Positions 52,172 through 60,468 of a DNA stretch of 64,000 nucleotides are shown in pieces; within the stretch, counting starts at the first letter, position 1; each line of letters begins with the position of its first letter. The position numbers and the translations under genes are program-made. Origin of the DNA: JAHDCJ01 sp039028895 (GTDB lineage Bacteria; Bacteroidota; Bacteroidia; Chitinophagales; Saprospiraceae). Location: NCBI GenBank assembly GCA_039028895.1, contig JBCCHF010000002.1:1-64000 (forward strand), written 5' to 3'. The notes beneath the pieces are model-generated. The model was not told the origin of the DNA. It worked only from the letters and a program-made list of their open reading frames with translations, and ran no database searches.

Positions 52172-53445
52172 AAAAAATACAAAATCAATAACATGGCAAA
52201 AATGACAAAGCAAATGTATAGAAAGCTACCACTTGCCGCCTTACTTTTACGTTTTACAATGGAGACCTTATTTCCAGAACCAGCAACTGAAAATCCTCCC
52301 CAAAAGAATGGATGTGATAAAAACCTTTCACAGTTATCCAAATATTTATTCCTGGCATGGCTGAGCGCTGAAGAAAACTGATAACCAAGCGATAAGTAGT
52401 GATAAAAGTATTGCATCAACAGAGGTGTGGATACATCAGGGGCTTCCCAGAAGCTGAATACTATATTATCGAATCCTGCTTCAATGAGCTCACCTACGGG
52501 ATTCGTTCCTTTCTTTTGAGCTGGGTAAGACAAACCTTGCCCGCAGGCGCTTAAGACGATAAAACTGGCTTTGAGATCAAGATTGATGAAATCTTCGAAG
52601 GTCATATAAGCATCACCAATACCTGATGGATTATAAAAAGAGAAATATAGACCTTGTTCCAAGCCATCAAAATCACTATGCGTAGAAAAATGGAAAGCAG
52701 AATGATTTTTCGCTATTTGCTCAAACAGTTCCCTTGTGGCAAGCGGACCAATTAGTGTTTTAGCTTCATAATTTTCGCTCAGAAAGGCTAGTTCATCTAA
52801 CGATCCCGGCAGAGGAGCTTGAAAAGTTGGTGATTTAAATCCTGTTTTCAGTGTATCTCCTGATAGAAAACCTGGGGCAATAGCCAGTAACCTTACCACC
52901 GAATCTTTTGGAGGATATACAAATTCATTGAGATATGCTTGTAAACTTACCTGGTATCTTATTTCCAGTTCCCTGAATAAATAGGGATAATCTGCATAGC
53001 TCAGTTGCCTAGTGATATTTCGGGTAAGCAACAATTCAAATGGAATTGATGGCATGAGAGGGTCAGGAATGATAACAACTTTTATGGCATTTTTATATTT
53101 CTCAAGGCTCCCAAATATTAATCGAAATATGGCAAATCCATATCGTTCATACGCCTTATCTACGCGGTTAATAATTGCTGATCGAAACCCCTCAAACAAA
53201 TCAAAGAGCTTTAGCACCTCACCCAGATTCCGGATTTCAGAATAACCATCATAATAAATTAAAATCCAGAAGTCGCCCCCCTTATCCCAATAATGGATTA
53301 TCAATTGATCATCCCCAGTCTGCCTTGATATGAGTTTATCATGTAAGTCAGGTTCGATTTCCTGCAAGGCCGAATTACCAGAAATGACGAGGATGTGGGA
53401 CAGAAAAAACAAGCCAGTAGTAAAAAAGAAAATTAAGGGTTTCAT
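52144..53445 (-). CDS. Membrane-anchored CHAT-domain (caspase-like) protein
   Basis: The 433-residue product has an N-terminal signal or anchor (about 1-22), a CHAT domain (about 95-395) and a C-terminal membrane helix (about 402-424) ending in a basic tail. The caspase-like dyad is visible: His256 in HFSTHSDF and Cys301 in LSACGQG. The family's end, SFWEAPDVSTPLLMQYFYHYL, is also present. The CHAT domain should therefore face the periplasm, unlike the many cytoplasmic CHAT-TPR proteins. No TPR sensor is attached. The substrate is unknown. It neighbours the VWA genes. Confidence 0.88.
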   Translation of the reverse strand: MKPLIFFFTTGLFFLSHILVISGNSALQEIEPDLHDKLISRQTGDDQLIIHYWDKGGDFWILIYYDGYSEIRNLGEVLKLFDLFEGFRSAIINRVDKAYERYGFAIFRLIFGSLEKYKNAIKVVIIPDPLMPSIPFELLLTRNITRQLSYADYPYLFRELEIRYQVSLQAYLNEFVYPPKDSVVRLLAIAPGFLSGDTLKTGFKSPTFQAPLPGSLDELAFLSENYEAKTLIGPLATRELFEQIAKNHSAFHFSTHSDFDGLEQGLYFSFYNPSGIGDAYMTFEDFINLDLKASFIVLSACGQGLSYPAQKKGTNPVGELIEAGFDNIVFSFWEAPDVSTPLLMQYFYHYLSLGYQFSSALSHARNKYLDNCERFLSHPFFWGGFSVAGSGNKVSIVKRKSKAASGSFLYICFVIFAMLLILYFFKKRKEAVL

Positions 53446-53580
53446 AAAAATTCGATTTTAGAATTTCAACCACATCAGAACTAAATTTACCCTTTTGCTG
53501 TCTTTCTATCAGGCAAGACTTGATGAATGTGTTCGTTTTCCGAACCTTCATAGCATATGATTAAATTAATGTGTTCTCAC

Positions 53581-53588
53581 TATCTTTG
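53581..53588 (+). promoter_or_regulatory. -7 box of the aspartate kinase gene
   Basis: TATCTTTG is an exact TAnnTTTG match ending 20 bases before the ATG at 53608. It makes the upstream ATG at 53557, which lies before the box, unlikely. Confidence 0.6.
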
Positions 53589-53607
53589 CAGGTCAAAATC
53601 AGCAGAA

Positions 53608-54885
53608 ATGAAAGTTTTTAAATTTGGAGGTGCCTCAGTAAAGGACGCAGCAAGTGTAAAAAATGTTGGACAGATTCTTAAAACGTATAAAGGGCAACCA
53701 ATTGTTATTGTGGTATCGGCAATGGGTAAAATGACCAATGCTTTTGAAAAGGTCGTTGAAGCATATTATCATAAAACAGGGGAAGCTGAGAGTTTATTTG
53801 AGAAAATTAAATCAGATCATTTTGCAATTATGCATGAGTTGTTTGATCGCAACCACGAGGTTTTTGCTGATGTAAATGACACTTTGACTGAAGTACACTG
53901 GATTCTGGAGGATATGCCTGAAGAGTCATTTGATTATCTCTATGATCAGATCGTTTCGATCGGAGAATTTGTCTCATCAAAGATTTTAGCTGCATGGTTA
54001 AACCAACTGGGTCTCCCTGCTACCTGGCTGGATGTACGAGACGTTATCCTCACAGACAACACCTACCGAGAGGCAAGAGTAGATTGGAATGTTACAGAAT
54101 CAAAGATGCAGGCCTTGGTACCTCAAATGATCAAAAGTGGCTTCGTAGTTACACAAGGATTCATCGGAGGTACATCAGAAAATTTCACTACTACACTTGG
54201 ACGAGAAGGGTCAGATTATACTGCTGCCATTTTTTCAACCTGCCTTTCAGCTGAAAGTATGTCCGTATGGAAAGACGTTCCAGGCATTCTCACTGCTGAT
54301 CCCCGTTTGTTCAAAAACGTAGTCAAGATCGATAGATTATCTTATCGGGAAGCCATTGAAATGACCTATTACGGAGCCAAAGTTATCCACCCAAAGACTA
54401 TTAAACCATTGCAGAATAAAAATATCCCGCTCCATGTAAAGTCATTTGAGAACCCTGACGGTGAGGGAACCCTTATTTCTGATCAGTTTGAGAACTATTA
54501 TCCACCTGTTGTCGTTGTTGAAAAGAATCAGGCCTTGATTCAGATCTCAACAACTGATTTTTCCTTTATTGCCGAATCACATTTGAGCCAGATTTTCACT
54601 TTATTGGCAGAGTTAAGAGTAAAGGTCAATATGATGCAAAATTCTGCCATCAGTTTTTCAATTTGCGTCGACAATAAACCGGAAAGGCTGTCAAAATTCG
54701 TTTCAACGCTCGACCAGGAATTCAAAATAGTAGTCGATCAACCTCTGGAACTCATAACAGTAAGGCACTATAATAATGAGACCCTGAATCCGCTGAAAAA
54801 AGGTAAAATGGTTCTTTTTGAAGAAAAAATACGTGATACTGCACAGATTGTAGTTAAAGAAACACCGCTAATTGAGCCAAAGTAG
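53608..54885 (+). CDS. Aspartate kinase
   Basis: The enzyme phosphorylates aspartate, the first step towards lysine, threonine and methionine. The 425-residue product begins MKVFKFGGASVKDAASVKNV, which is the family's ATP-binding start. It continues with VSAMGKMTNAFE, TTLGREGSDYTAAI and KDVPGILTADPR, and ends with ACT-type regulatory modules (about 300-400). No homoserine dehydrogenase or other fused domain is present. The ATG at 53608 is chosen because it begins the kinase core and follows the promoter box. It stands alone. Confidence 0.93.
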   Translation: MKVFKFGGASVKDAASVKNVGQILKTYKGQPIVIVVSAMGKMTNAFEKVVEAYYHKTGEAESLFEKIKSDHFAIMHELFDRNHEVFADVNDTLTEVHWILEDMPEESFDYLYDQIVSIGEFVSSKILAAWLNQLGLPATWLDVRDVILTDNTYREARVDWNVTESKMQALVPQMIKSGFVVTQGFIGGTSENFTTTLGREGSDYTAAIFSTCLSAESMSVWKDVPGILTADPRLFKNVVKIDRLSYREAIEMTYYGAKVIHPKTIKPLQNKNIPLHVKSFENPDGEGTLISDQFENYYPPVVVVEKNQALIQISTTDFSFIAESHLSQIFTLLAELRVKVNMMQNSAISFSICVDNKPERLSKFVSTLDQEFKIVVDQPLELITVRHYNNETLNPLKKGKMVLFEEKIRDTAQIVVKETPLIEPK

Positions 54886-54919
54886 TAAATCCCCTACTGC
54901 CAATACAGAAAGTGACAAA

Positions 54920-54950
54920 TTGGCAGTTTTGCTTAAAAAGTGTACTTTTG
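54920..54950 (+). promoter_or_regulatory. Promoter of the miaB operon
   Basis: TTG at 54920-54922, a 20-base spacer and TACTTTTG at 54943-54950 match the Bacteroidota consensus. The leader to the ATG at 54970 would be about 15 bases. Confidence 0.7.
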
Positions 54951-54969
54951 CAGCGTTAAAAAAGAACAG

Positions 54970-56409
54970 ATGTATAACGATAATCCAACAATAAATTTTC
55001 TGGATAAAACTATCGTTGAAAAAGACCAGGGAAAAGTCTTTTTCAAAGGAGAAGAAGAATGCTCGGAATCAGGTGATACCAAAAGATTTTATATTGAGAG
55101 TTATGGTTGTCAAATGAACTTCAACGATTCGGAGATCGTTGCTTCTATTCTTGACAAATCCGGATTTGTTCCAACCCGTAATATGGAACAGTCTGATCTC
55201 ATTTTGATCAACACCTGCTCCATTCGTGAAAAGGCAGAGGATACCGTAAGAAAGCGATTAAGAGTTTTTAGTAAAGTAAAACAACAAAAGCCAGGAACGC
55301 TCATTGGTGTACTGGGTTGCATGGCTGAAAGACTCAAAGAAAAATTCCTTGAAGAAGAGCAGCTTGTAGATATGGTCATTGGCCCTGATGCCTATCGCGA
55401 TATCCCAAACCTAATTGCAACTGCAGAAAGCGGTGGCAAGGGTGTAAATGTATTTCTTTCAAGGGAAGAAACCTATGCTGATATTAGTCCGGTGCGGCTC
55501 AATTCCAATGGGGTGACTGCATTCATCTCAATTATGCGAGGATGTGATAACATGTGTTCATTTTGTGTCGTTCCATTCACCAGAGGCCGTGAAAGAAGTA
55601 GAAACGCTTTTACCATCGTGGCTGAAGCTACTGACCTTTACAATAAAGGTTATCGTGAAGTGACGTTATTGGGCCAAAATGTAGATTCCTATAAATGGGA
55701 AAATCCTGAAACCGGTGAGTTGGTAAGTTTTGCTGTTTTATTAGAAATGGTGGCTATAATTCACCCTGATCTAAGAGTAAGATTCTCAACTTCTCACCCT
55801 AAAGATATTACTGATGATGTGTTATTCACGATGAAGGCACATGAAAACATTTGTAAATACATCCATCTACCTGTTCAGGCCGGCAATTCCAGAGTTTTGA
55901 AGTTGATGAACAGAACTTATGACCAGGCATGGTACAAGAAAAAGGTTGACCGGATTTACGAGATCATGCCGGACTGTGCCATTTCTTCTGACATTATAGC
56001 TGGATTCTGTACAGAAACCGAAGAAGAACATCAGGACACTCTCGAGGTAATCGAATATTCTGATTACACTATGTCCTACATGTTTATTTATTCTGAAAGA
56101 CCGGGAACTTTGGCTCAAAGAAAACTTGAAGATGATGTACCTTTAGCTGTGAAAAAGAGGAGGTTACAGGAAATCATTAAATTGCAAAGCAGTATTTCGG
56201 AAAGAAAAAACCAGGAGGATGTTGGAAAAACATTCAAAGTCTTAATTGAAGGTACGTCCAAGAAATCAGATGATGATTTTAAAGGCCGGAATACGCAGAA
56301 TAAGATGATTGTTTTTCCTAAAAAAGAAGGGCTCAAACCTGGAGATTATATCCATGTAACTGTTCATAGTGCTACCTCAGCTACCCTTATTGGGAAAATT
56401 GCAGAATAG
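54970..56409 (+). CDS. miaB: tRNA-2-methylthio-N6-isopentenyladenosine synthase
   Basis: MiaB is a radical-SAM enzyme that adds a methylthio group to i6A37 of tRNAs reading codons that start with U. The 479-residue protein has the N-terminal MTTase domain (YGCQMNFNDSEIV, NTCSIREKAEDTV, GVLGCMAERLKE), the radical-SAM motif RGCDNMCSFC with Cys192, Cys196 and Cys199, and a C-terminal TRAM domain (KTFKVLIEGTSKKSDD). The ATG at 54970 is preferred over a GTG at 54940 that lies in the promoter. It heads the miaB-to-secG block; the next gene follows by 11 bases. Confidence 0.96.
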   Translation: MYNDNPTINFLDKTIVEKDQGKVFFKGEEECSESGDTKRFYIESYGCQMNFNDSEIVASILDKSGFVPTRNMEQSDLILINTCSIREKAEDTVRKRLRVFSKVKQQKPGTLIGVLGCMAERLKEKFLEEEQLVDMVIGPDAYRDIPNLIATAESGGKGVNVFLSREETYADISPVRLNSNGVTAFISIMRGCDNMCSFCVVPFTRGRERSRNAFTIVAEATDLYNKGYREVTLLGQNVDSYKWENPETGELVSFAVLLEMVAIIHPDLRVRFSTSHPKDITDDVLFTMKAHENICKYIHLPVQAGNSRVLKLMNRTYDQAWYKKKVDRIYEIMPDCAISSDIIAGFCTETEEEHQDTLEVIEYSDYTMSYMFIYSERPGTLAQRKLEDDVPLAVKKRRLQEIIKLQSSISERKNQEDVGKTFKVLIEGTSKKSDDDFKGRNTQNKMIVFPKKEGLKPGDYIHVTVHSATSATLIGKIAE

Positions 56410-56420
56410 AAAAATCACCT

Positions 56421-57674
56421 ATGTCATTTAATCTCCAATCGGTCAAACAAAGATTTGGTATCATCGGTCGCTCCCCAGCTCTTGACAGGGCATTGAGCAC
56501 GGCTATGCGAGTAGCACCGACTGATCTGACCGTCTTAATTACTGGAGAAAGTGGTGTAGGCAAAGAAGCCTTTTCGAATATCATTCATCAATTAAGCCCA
56601 AGGAAACACAGCAAGTTTATCGCCATTAACTGTGGTGCCATTCCGGAAGGAACAATCAACTCTGAGTTATTTGGCCACGAAAAAGGTGCGTTTACTGGTG
56701 CCAACAGTGACCGAAAAGGATATTTTGAAACTGCTGACGGCGGTACAATTTTCCTCGATGAAATTGGCGAAATGCCATTAGACACACAGACTTACCTGCT
56801 TAGAATACTCGAAACCGGGGAGTTCATAAGGGTTGGATCATCAAAAGAGTTAAAGACCAATGTCAGGGTTGTGGCTGCTACCAACGCCGACCTGATAGAC
56901 AAAGTCAATAAAGGAAAATTCAGGGAAGACCTTTATTATCGGCTGAATACTGTGCCTATTTATGTACCCTCCCTAAGGGAAAGACGAGAAGACATTTTTC
57001 TCCTTTTCAGGAAATTTGCTGTCGATTTTGCTGAAAAATATAGAAGTAAAACAGTCGAACTTGACGAAAGCGCTATTGAAATCCTTCAGAATTATGAATG
57101 GCCAGGCAATATCAGGGAACTTAAAAATATAGCCGAACAGGTTTCAGTATTGTCTACAGAGCGATACATAGGGCAGGAAGAACTGACACAATTTATTCCA
57201 ACAGCCAGAAGGCGTAACCTACCTGTTGTGGCGCAAGCTGCTAATGGTGAGAGTTTTGCCGAAAGAGAAATTCTTTACAAACTGCTGTTTGACATGAAGA
57301 AAGATCTCAATGATCTTAAATCACTTGTTTTTGAGCTTATCAGAACCAATAACCTGACGCTGCCTAATGTCTCAGAAATCAATAGCCTCAAGTCGCTTCA
57401 ACCGATTGCTACTTCCTTTCCCAACCAGGCAGAAATGGAACAGGAATTTTCAAATAAAGAAAATGCGAACCAACCCATTATCCTTGATCAAAGTCATGAG
57501 TATAAACCAACACATGAGGTGGAAGAATCGTTATCGTTGGAGGACAATGAAAAAGACCTTATTAAAAAGGCCTTAAAAAAGCACAAAAGCAAACGAAAGA
57601 ATGCTGCAGCGGAACTTGGAATTTCTGAAAGAACCCTTTACAGAAAAATCAAGTATTACAATATCAAAGAGTAA
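56421..57674 (+). CDS. Sigma-54 interaction AAA+ transcriptional activator (no receiver domain)
   Basis: The 417-residue protein has the AAA+ sigma-54 activator domain from about residue 15: Walker A TGESGVGKEA at 41-50, the sigma-54-contact GAFTGA at 89-94, Walker B GGTIFLDEIGEMPL. A linker and a Fis-type helix-turn-helix (about 375-417, KNAAAELGISERTLYRKI) follow. It lacks any N-terminal sensor, so activity may be set by expression. Its place between miaB and lptE is a conserved Bacteroidota arrangement in my knowledge. Confidence 0.94.
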   Translation: MSFNLQSVKQRFGIIGRSPALDRALSTAMRVAPTDLTVLITGESGVGKEAFSNIIHQLSPRKHSKFIAINCGAIPEGTINSELFGHEKGAFTGANSDRKGYFETADGGTIFLDEIGEMPLDTQTYLLRILETGEFIRVGSSKELKTNVRVVAATNADLIDKVNKGKFREDLYYRLNTVPIYVPSLRERREDIFLLFRKFAVDFAEKYRSKTVELDESAIEILQNYEWPGNIRELKNIAEQVSVLSTERYIGQEELTQFIPTARRRNLPVVAQAANGESFAEREILYKLLFDMKKDLNDLKSLVFELIRTNNLTLPNVSEINSLKSLQPIATSFPNQAEMEQEFSNKENANQPIILDQSHEYKPTHEVEESLSLEDNEKDLIKKALKKHKSKRKNAAAELGISERTLYRKIKYYNIKE

Positions 57675-57692
57675 TTTCAGGTTTTTAATATT

Positions 57693-58193
57693 GTGAGAAA
57701 CTTATTCACTTACTGCTTTCTGGCTCTACTAATAACTAGTATTTCCAGCTGTTACTCCTTCAGGGGAATTAGTATTCCTGAAGAGGCGAAAACATTTACC
57801 GTCATCCAATTTGACAATTATTCAGTTAACGTTGTTCCTACCCTGGCACAGACTTTTTCTGAAGACCTCAAAAGAGCAATTTTGTCCCAGACTAGGCTAA
57901 GTTACGCACAGAGTGAAGGAGATCTTGAATTTTCCGGTGCCATCACAGAATACAGTATTTCGCCCATTGCCCCACAAGCAGGCGCTACGTCGCAGTTCAG
58001 CCGCTTACAAATCACAGTAGAGGTAACTTATTTTAATGCCTATAAAGAAGACGATAACTGGACATCCCGGTTTTCTCGTTTTGCCGACTACGAAAGCACG
58101 CAAAATTTCACTTCTATTCAGGATGCCCTGATAACAGATATCAACGATCAAATCATTGAGGATATCTTCAACAGAGCTTTCACCAATTGGTAA
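57693..58193 (+). CDS. lptE: LptE-family LPS assembly lipoprotein
   Basis: LptE is the outer-membrane lipoprotein that plugs the LptD barrel during LPS insertion. The 166-residue product has a signal ending in ISSC (Cys20) and the family start YSFRGISIPEEAKTFTVIQFDN, followed by a beta-strand region (YAQSEGDLEFSGAITEY). The start is GTG at 57693; no ATG gives a proper signal peptide. Assignment rests on the lipoprotein fold, motif and syntenic position. It is 18 bases after the activator gene. Confidence 0.85.
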   Translation: MRNLFTYCFLALLITSISSCYSFRGISIPEEAKTFTVIQFDNYSVNVVPTLAQTFSEDLKRAILSQTRLSYAQSEGDLEFSGAITEYSISPIAPQAGATSQFSRLQITVEVTYFNAYKEDDNWTSRFSRFADYESTQNFTSIQDALITDINDQIIEDIFNRAFTNW

Positions 58194-58266
58194 AGAAGCC
58201 CATAAATAGCATATTTTTGGAATTCCTCAGTAAATGTCTTTAATTTAGACGGCTAGAATATTATTA

Positions 58267-59604
58267 ATGACCGCATCGGAATTTACAACATTGCTCACAA
58301 ACCAACAGGTTGATGGCCTGACACAAACAGAACTGGAAAGTCTTTTGCGGCAATATCCATTTTGTCAGCCTTTACGTTTTGTTTTGCTAAAAAAATACTT
58401 CGAAGGTCATCATCCTGACAGGGACACTCATCTTAATCTTGCTGCTACCTATGCCAGCGACCGTTCGTTCCTCTTTAAAATGTTGGCCGACCCAACACCT
58501 GAGGAAGGTACAGTGGTAAGCGATCAGGAAGAAAAAACTGAAGATTCACTAGCCATTGAATTTGCACCTTCCGGGAATGAAGAAGAATTAGTAGTTGAGA
58601 ACGATCCCAATCCAGTTGAAGGCAATATCGTATTTGACGACCCCGTAGATACTCCTGACCATCCTGAAACCTCGATTCCGGATACATCAGAATTACCTGT
58701 TTCTGAAGAATCCGTTGAGGTATTGGAATCATTGGAAGAGCTCAACAATGAATTGCAGGAAGAATTCATAGAATCCGTTGAAATCCTTGAAACTCCTGAG
58801 GATTCTATTGACGAACTGATCCATACGCCGGAAGAGCTTGTTGAAGCCATCATTAACGAGGTAGCTGAACCAGAGGCAGAAGAAGAAAGCCCGCTTGATT
58901 TAACTTCGATGGCCCCTGAAGATGTAAAGGTTGAAACCGCTTCTCCCTTAACAAATGAAGATGCGGTTCAATTAGATCAGCCAGATGATTACATAGATAC
59001 CCCACTGGAAATCATTGAACTTGGATTTAATGAATCAGAAATCGAAGATTTTTTAGAGACTACAGACCACCCTTCTCTTGAATTAAAAATAGATAAAGAA
59101 GGGACTATAGATCTTTCACAAGATATTTTTCCTGAAAATGACCAAATTGCTGAATCGGTGAAGGAAAAAGGCAAAGCCAAGAATGAAAAAAAAAACCGAA
59201 AGAAAAAAAAGGTCGAAAAAAGTAAAAAAGTAAAGTTGGCATCATTTAGAAATGCCAGTAACACTGAATCTGAAGTTTCCTTCGTAAGTTGGCTTTCATC
59301 ATTACCTTCAACACCATTTCAACACCAGGAAGAGAAAAAGCCTAAAAAGCAGAAGAAGTCTAAACCGAAAAAGAAGAGGCCTAAAGTCTCTGAAAAGAAG
59401 CCAGTTCAAAAGAAGAAAAAAGTTAATCACATTGCCGAACAAAGTTTAGAAGATCATTTTGACAACATTTCTGACACGCTGGCTGACCTGCTGGCACTAC
59501 AAGGAAATAAGACAAAAGCCATAGCAATGTATGAACAGTTAATTTTGAAATTCCCGGAAAAAAGTACTTACTTTGCAGTCAAAATTGAAAAACTAAAATC
59601 TTAA
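58267..59604 (+). CDS. Charged protein of the lptE-secG interval, unknown function
   Basis: The 445-residue product has an ordered N-terminal part (residues 1-80: LTQTELESLLRQYPFCQPLR), a long strongly acidic disordered stretch (about 85-285), a basic lysine-rich stretch (about 300-390) and a helical TPR-like end (about 395-445: LADLLALQGNKTKAIAMYEQ). There is no signal or membrane helix. The opposed charge blocks suggest intramolecular or nucleic-acid/ribosome contacts, which is speculation. It is seven bases before secG, so the two are cotranscribed. Confidence 0.8.
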   Translation: MTASEFTTLLTNQQVDGLTQTELESLLRQYPFCQPLRFVLLKKYFEGHHPDRDTHLNLAATYASDRSFLFKMLADPTPEEGTVVSDQEEKTEDSLAIEFAPSGNEEELVVENDPNPVEGNIVFDDPVDTPDHPETSIPDTSELPVSEESVEVLESLEELNNELQEEFIESVEILETPEDSIDELIHTPEELVEAIINEVAEPEAEEESPLDLTSMAPEDVKVETASPLTNEDAVQLDQPDDYIDTPLEIIELGFNESEIEDFLETTDHPSLELKIDKEGTIDLSQDIFPENDQIAESVKEKGKAKNEKKNRKKKKVEKSKKVKLASFRNASNTESEVSFVSWLSSLPSTPFQHQEEKKPKKQKKSKPKKKRPKVSEKKPVQKKKKVNHIAEQSLEDHFDNISDTLADLLALQGNKTKAIAMYEQLILKFPEKSTYFAVKIEKLKS

Positions 59605-59611
59605 TAATAAA

Positions 59612-59956
59612 ATGGTTACAGTTTTAACTATCCTTATCGCTTTAGATTGTGTGCTTTTGATGGGGATCGTACTTATACAAAATCCGAAAGGTGGTGGATT
59701 GGACTCAACATTCGGAGGATCAGGTGGAGCAAGCCAGGTGCTTGGTGCCGCAAGAACAACGGACTTTATTGAGAAATTAACCTGGGGCCTAGCCATCGCG
59801 TTATTTGTGCTTTGCCTTATTACCAGCCTTGTTGTAGGAACAGGTAGTACAGGTGGTAGTGGCGGACCTGATACACGGACTAATCCACAGTCAATGATCA
59901 TTGACCATACACCAGCCAAGCAACTTACAGACGATGTTTATCTCTTTGAAGGATAA
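59612..59956 (+). CDS. secG: Preprotein translocase subunit SecG
   Basis: SecG is the small membrane subunit of the SecYEG channel. The 114-residue protein has two membrane helices (about 1-20 and 52-72) around the conserved loop QNPKGGGLDSTFGGSGGASQ, the family signature. A glycine-rich tail and a polar end follow. It is the last gene of the miaB operon, as a strong terminator follows 15 bases after its stop. Confidence 0.95.
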   Translation: MVTVLTILIALDCVLLMGIVLIQNPKGGGLDSTFGGSGGASQVLGAARTTDFIEKLTWGLAIALFVLCLITSLVVGTGSTGGSGGPDTRTNPQSMIIDHTPAKQLTDDVYLFEG

Positions 59957-59971
59957 TATAAAATAAATGCT

Positions 59972-60005
59972 AAGCCCATCTCGAACTGAGATGGGCTTTT
60001 TTTTT
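59972..60005 (+). terminator. Terminator of the miaB-secG operon
   Basis: An 11-bp perfect stem (AAGCCCATCTC with GAGATGGGCTT, loop GAACT) is followed by nine T residues. Confidence 0.95.
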
Positions 60006-60030
60006 ATGCCAAATTTGCAGTCCAAAGTCA

Positions 60031-60045
60031 TAACCTGTCAGGTTA
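60031..60045. promoter_or_regulatory. Palindrome upstream of groES
   Basis: TAACCTGTCAGGTTA is a perfect 7-bp inverted repeat around a single central base, about 100 bases before the groES ATG. It may be an operator or a small dispersed palindrome. It lies inside a wider inverted pair (TATGCCAA 60005-60012 with TTGGCATA 60073-60080). Confidence 0.4.
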
Positions 60046-60141
60046 AATGGTCAAAACGGCATAAAATACTGCTTGGCATAAGAAATGCTATTCCGACAGT
60101 GAAAAATATTTGTTAACAAAAATTTCAAAATAATTCAGCAC

Positions 60142-60405
60142 ATGAAACCTATCAATGATCGTGTTGTAGTCAAGCCAGCTCCTGCTGATGAAAAAACTAA
60201 AGGGGGTATCATTATTCCAGACACAGCAAAAGAGAAACCACAGCGTGGTGAAATCATTGCTGTTGGCCCTGGAAAAGATGGTAACCTTATGACCGTTCAG
60301 GTTGGAGATATCGTCCTATATGGAAAATATGCCGGCCAGGAACTCAATTATGAAGGCGAAGATTACCTAATTATGCGTGAAGACGATATCCTTGTCGTTC
60401 TTTAA
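60142..60405 (+). CDS. groES: Co-chaperonin GroES
   Basis: GroES caps the GroEL chamber. The 87-residue protein has the family marks MKPINDRVVVKPAPADEKT, GGIIIPDTAKEKPQ (mobile loop region) and GDIVLYGKYAGQEL, ending in MREDDILVVL. Length is slightly short but normal for Bacteroidota. It precedes groEL by 63 bases, and the two form the usual heat-shock operon. I found no CIRCE element upstream. Confidence 0.97.
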   Translation: MKPINDRVVVKPAPADEKTKGGIIIPDTAKEKPQRGEIIAVGPGKDGNLMTVQVGDIVLYGKYAGQELNYEGEDYLIMREDDILVVL

Positions 60406-60468
60406 TCATCCTTCCCAGTCAACCACATTTTACAACCAGAAAATTCCAATTCCAAAATTTAAAATACA

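Noticed and set aside
59957..60141. CIRCE element upstream of groESL
   Set aside because: The nine-base arms of CIRCE are absent; only a different palindrome is present.
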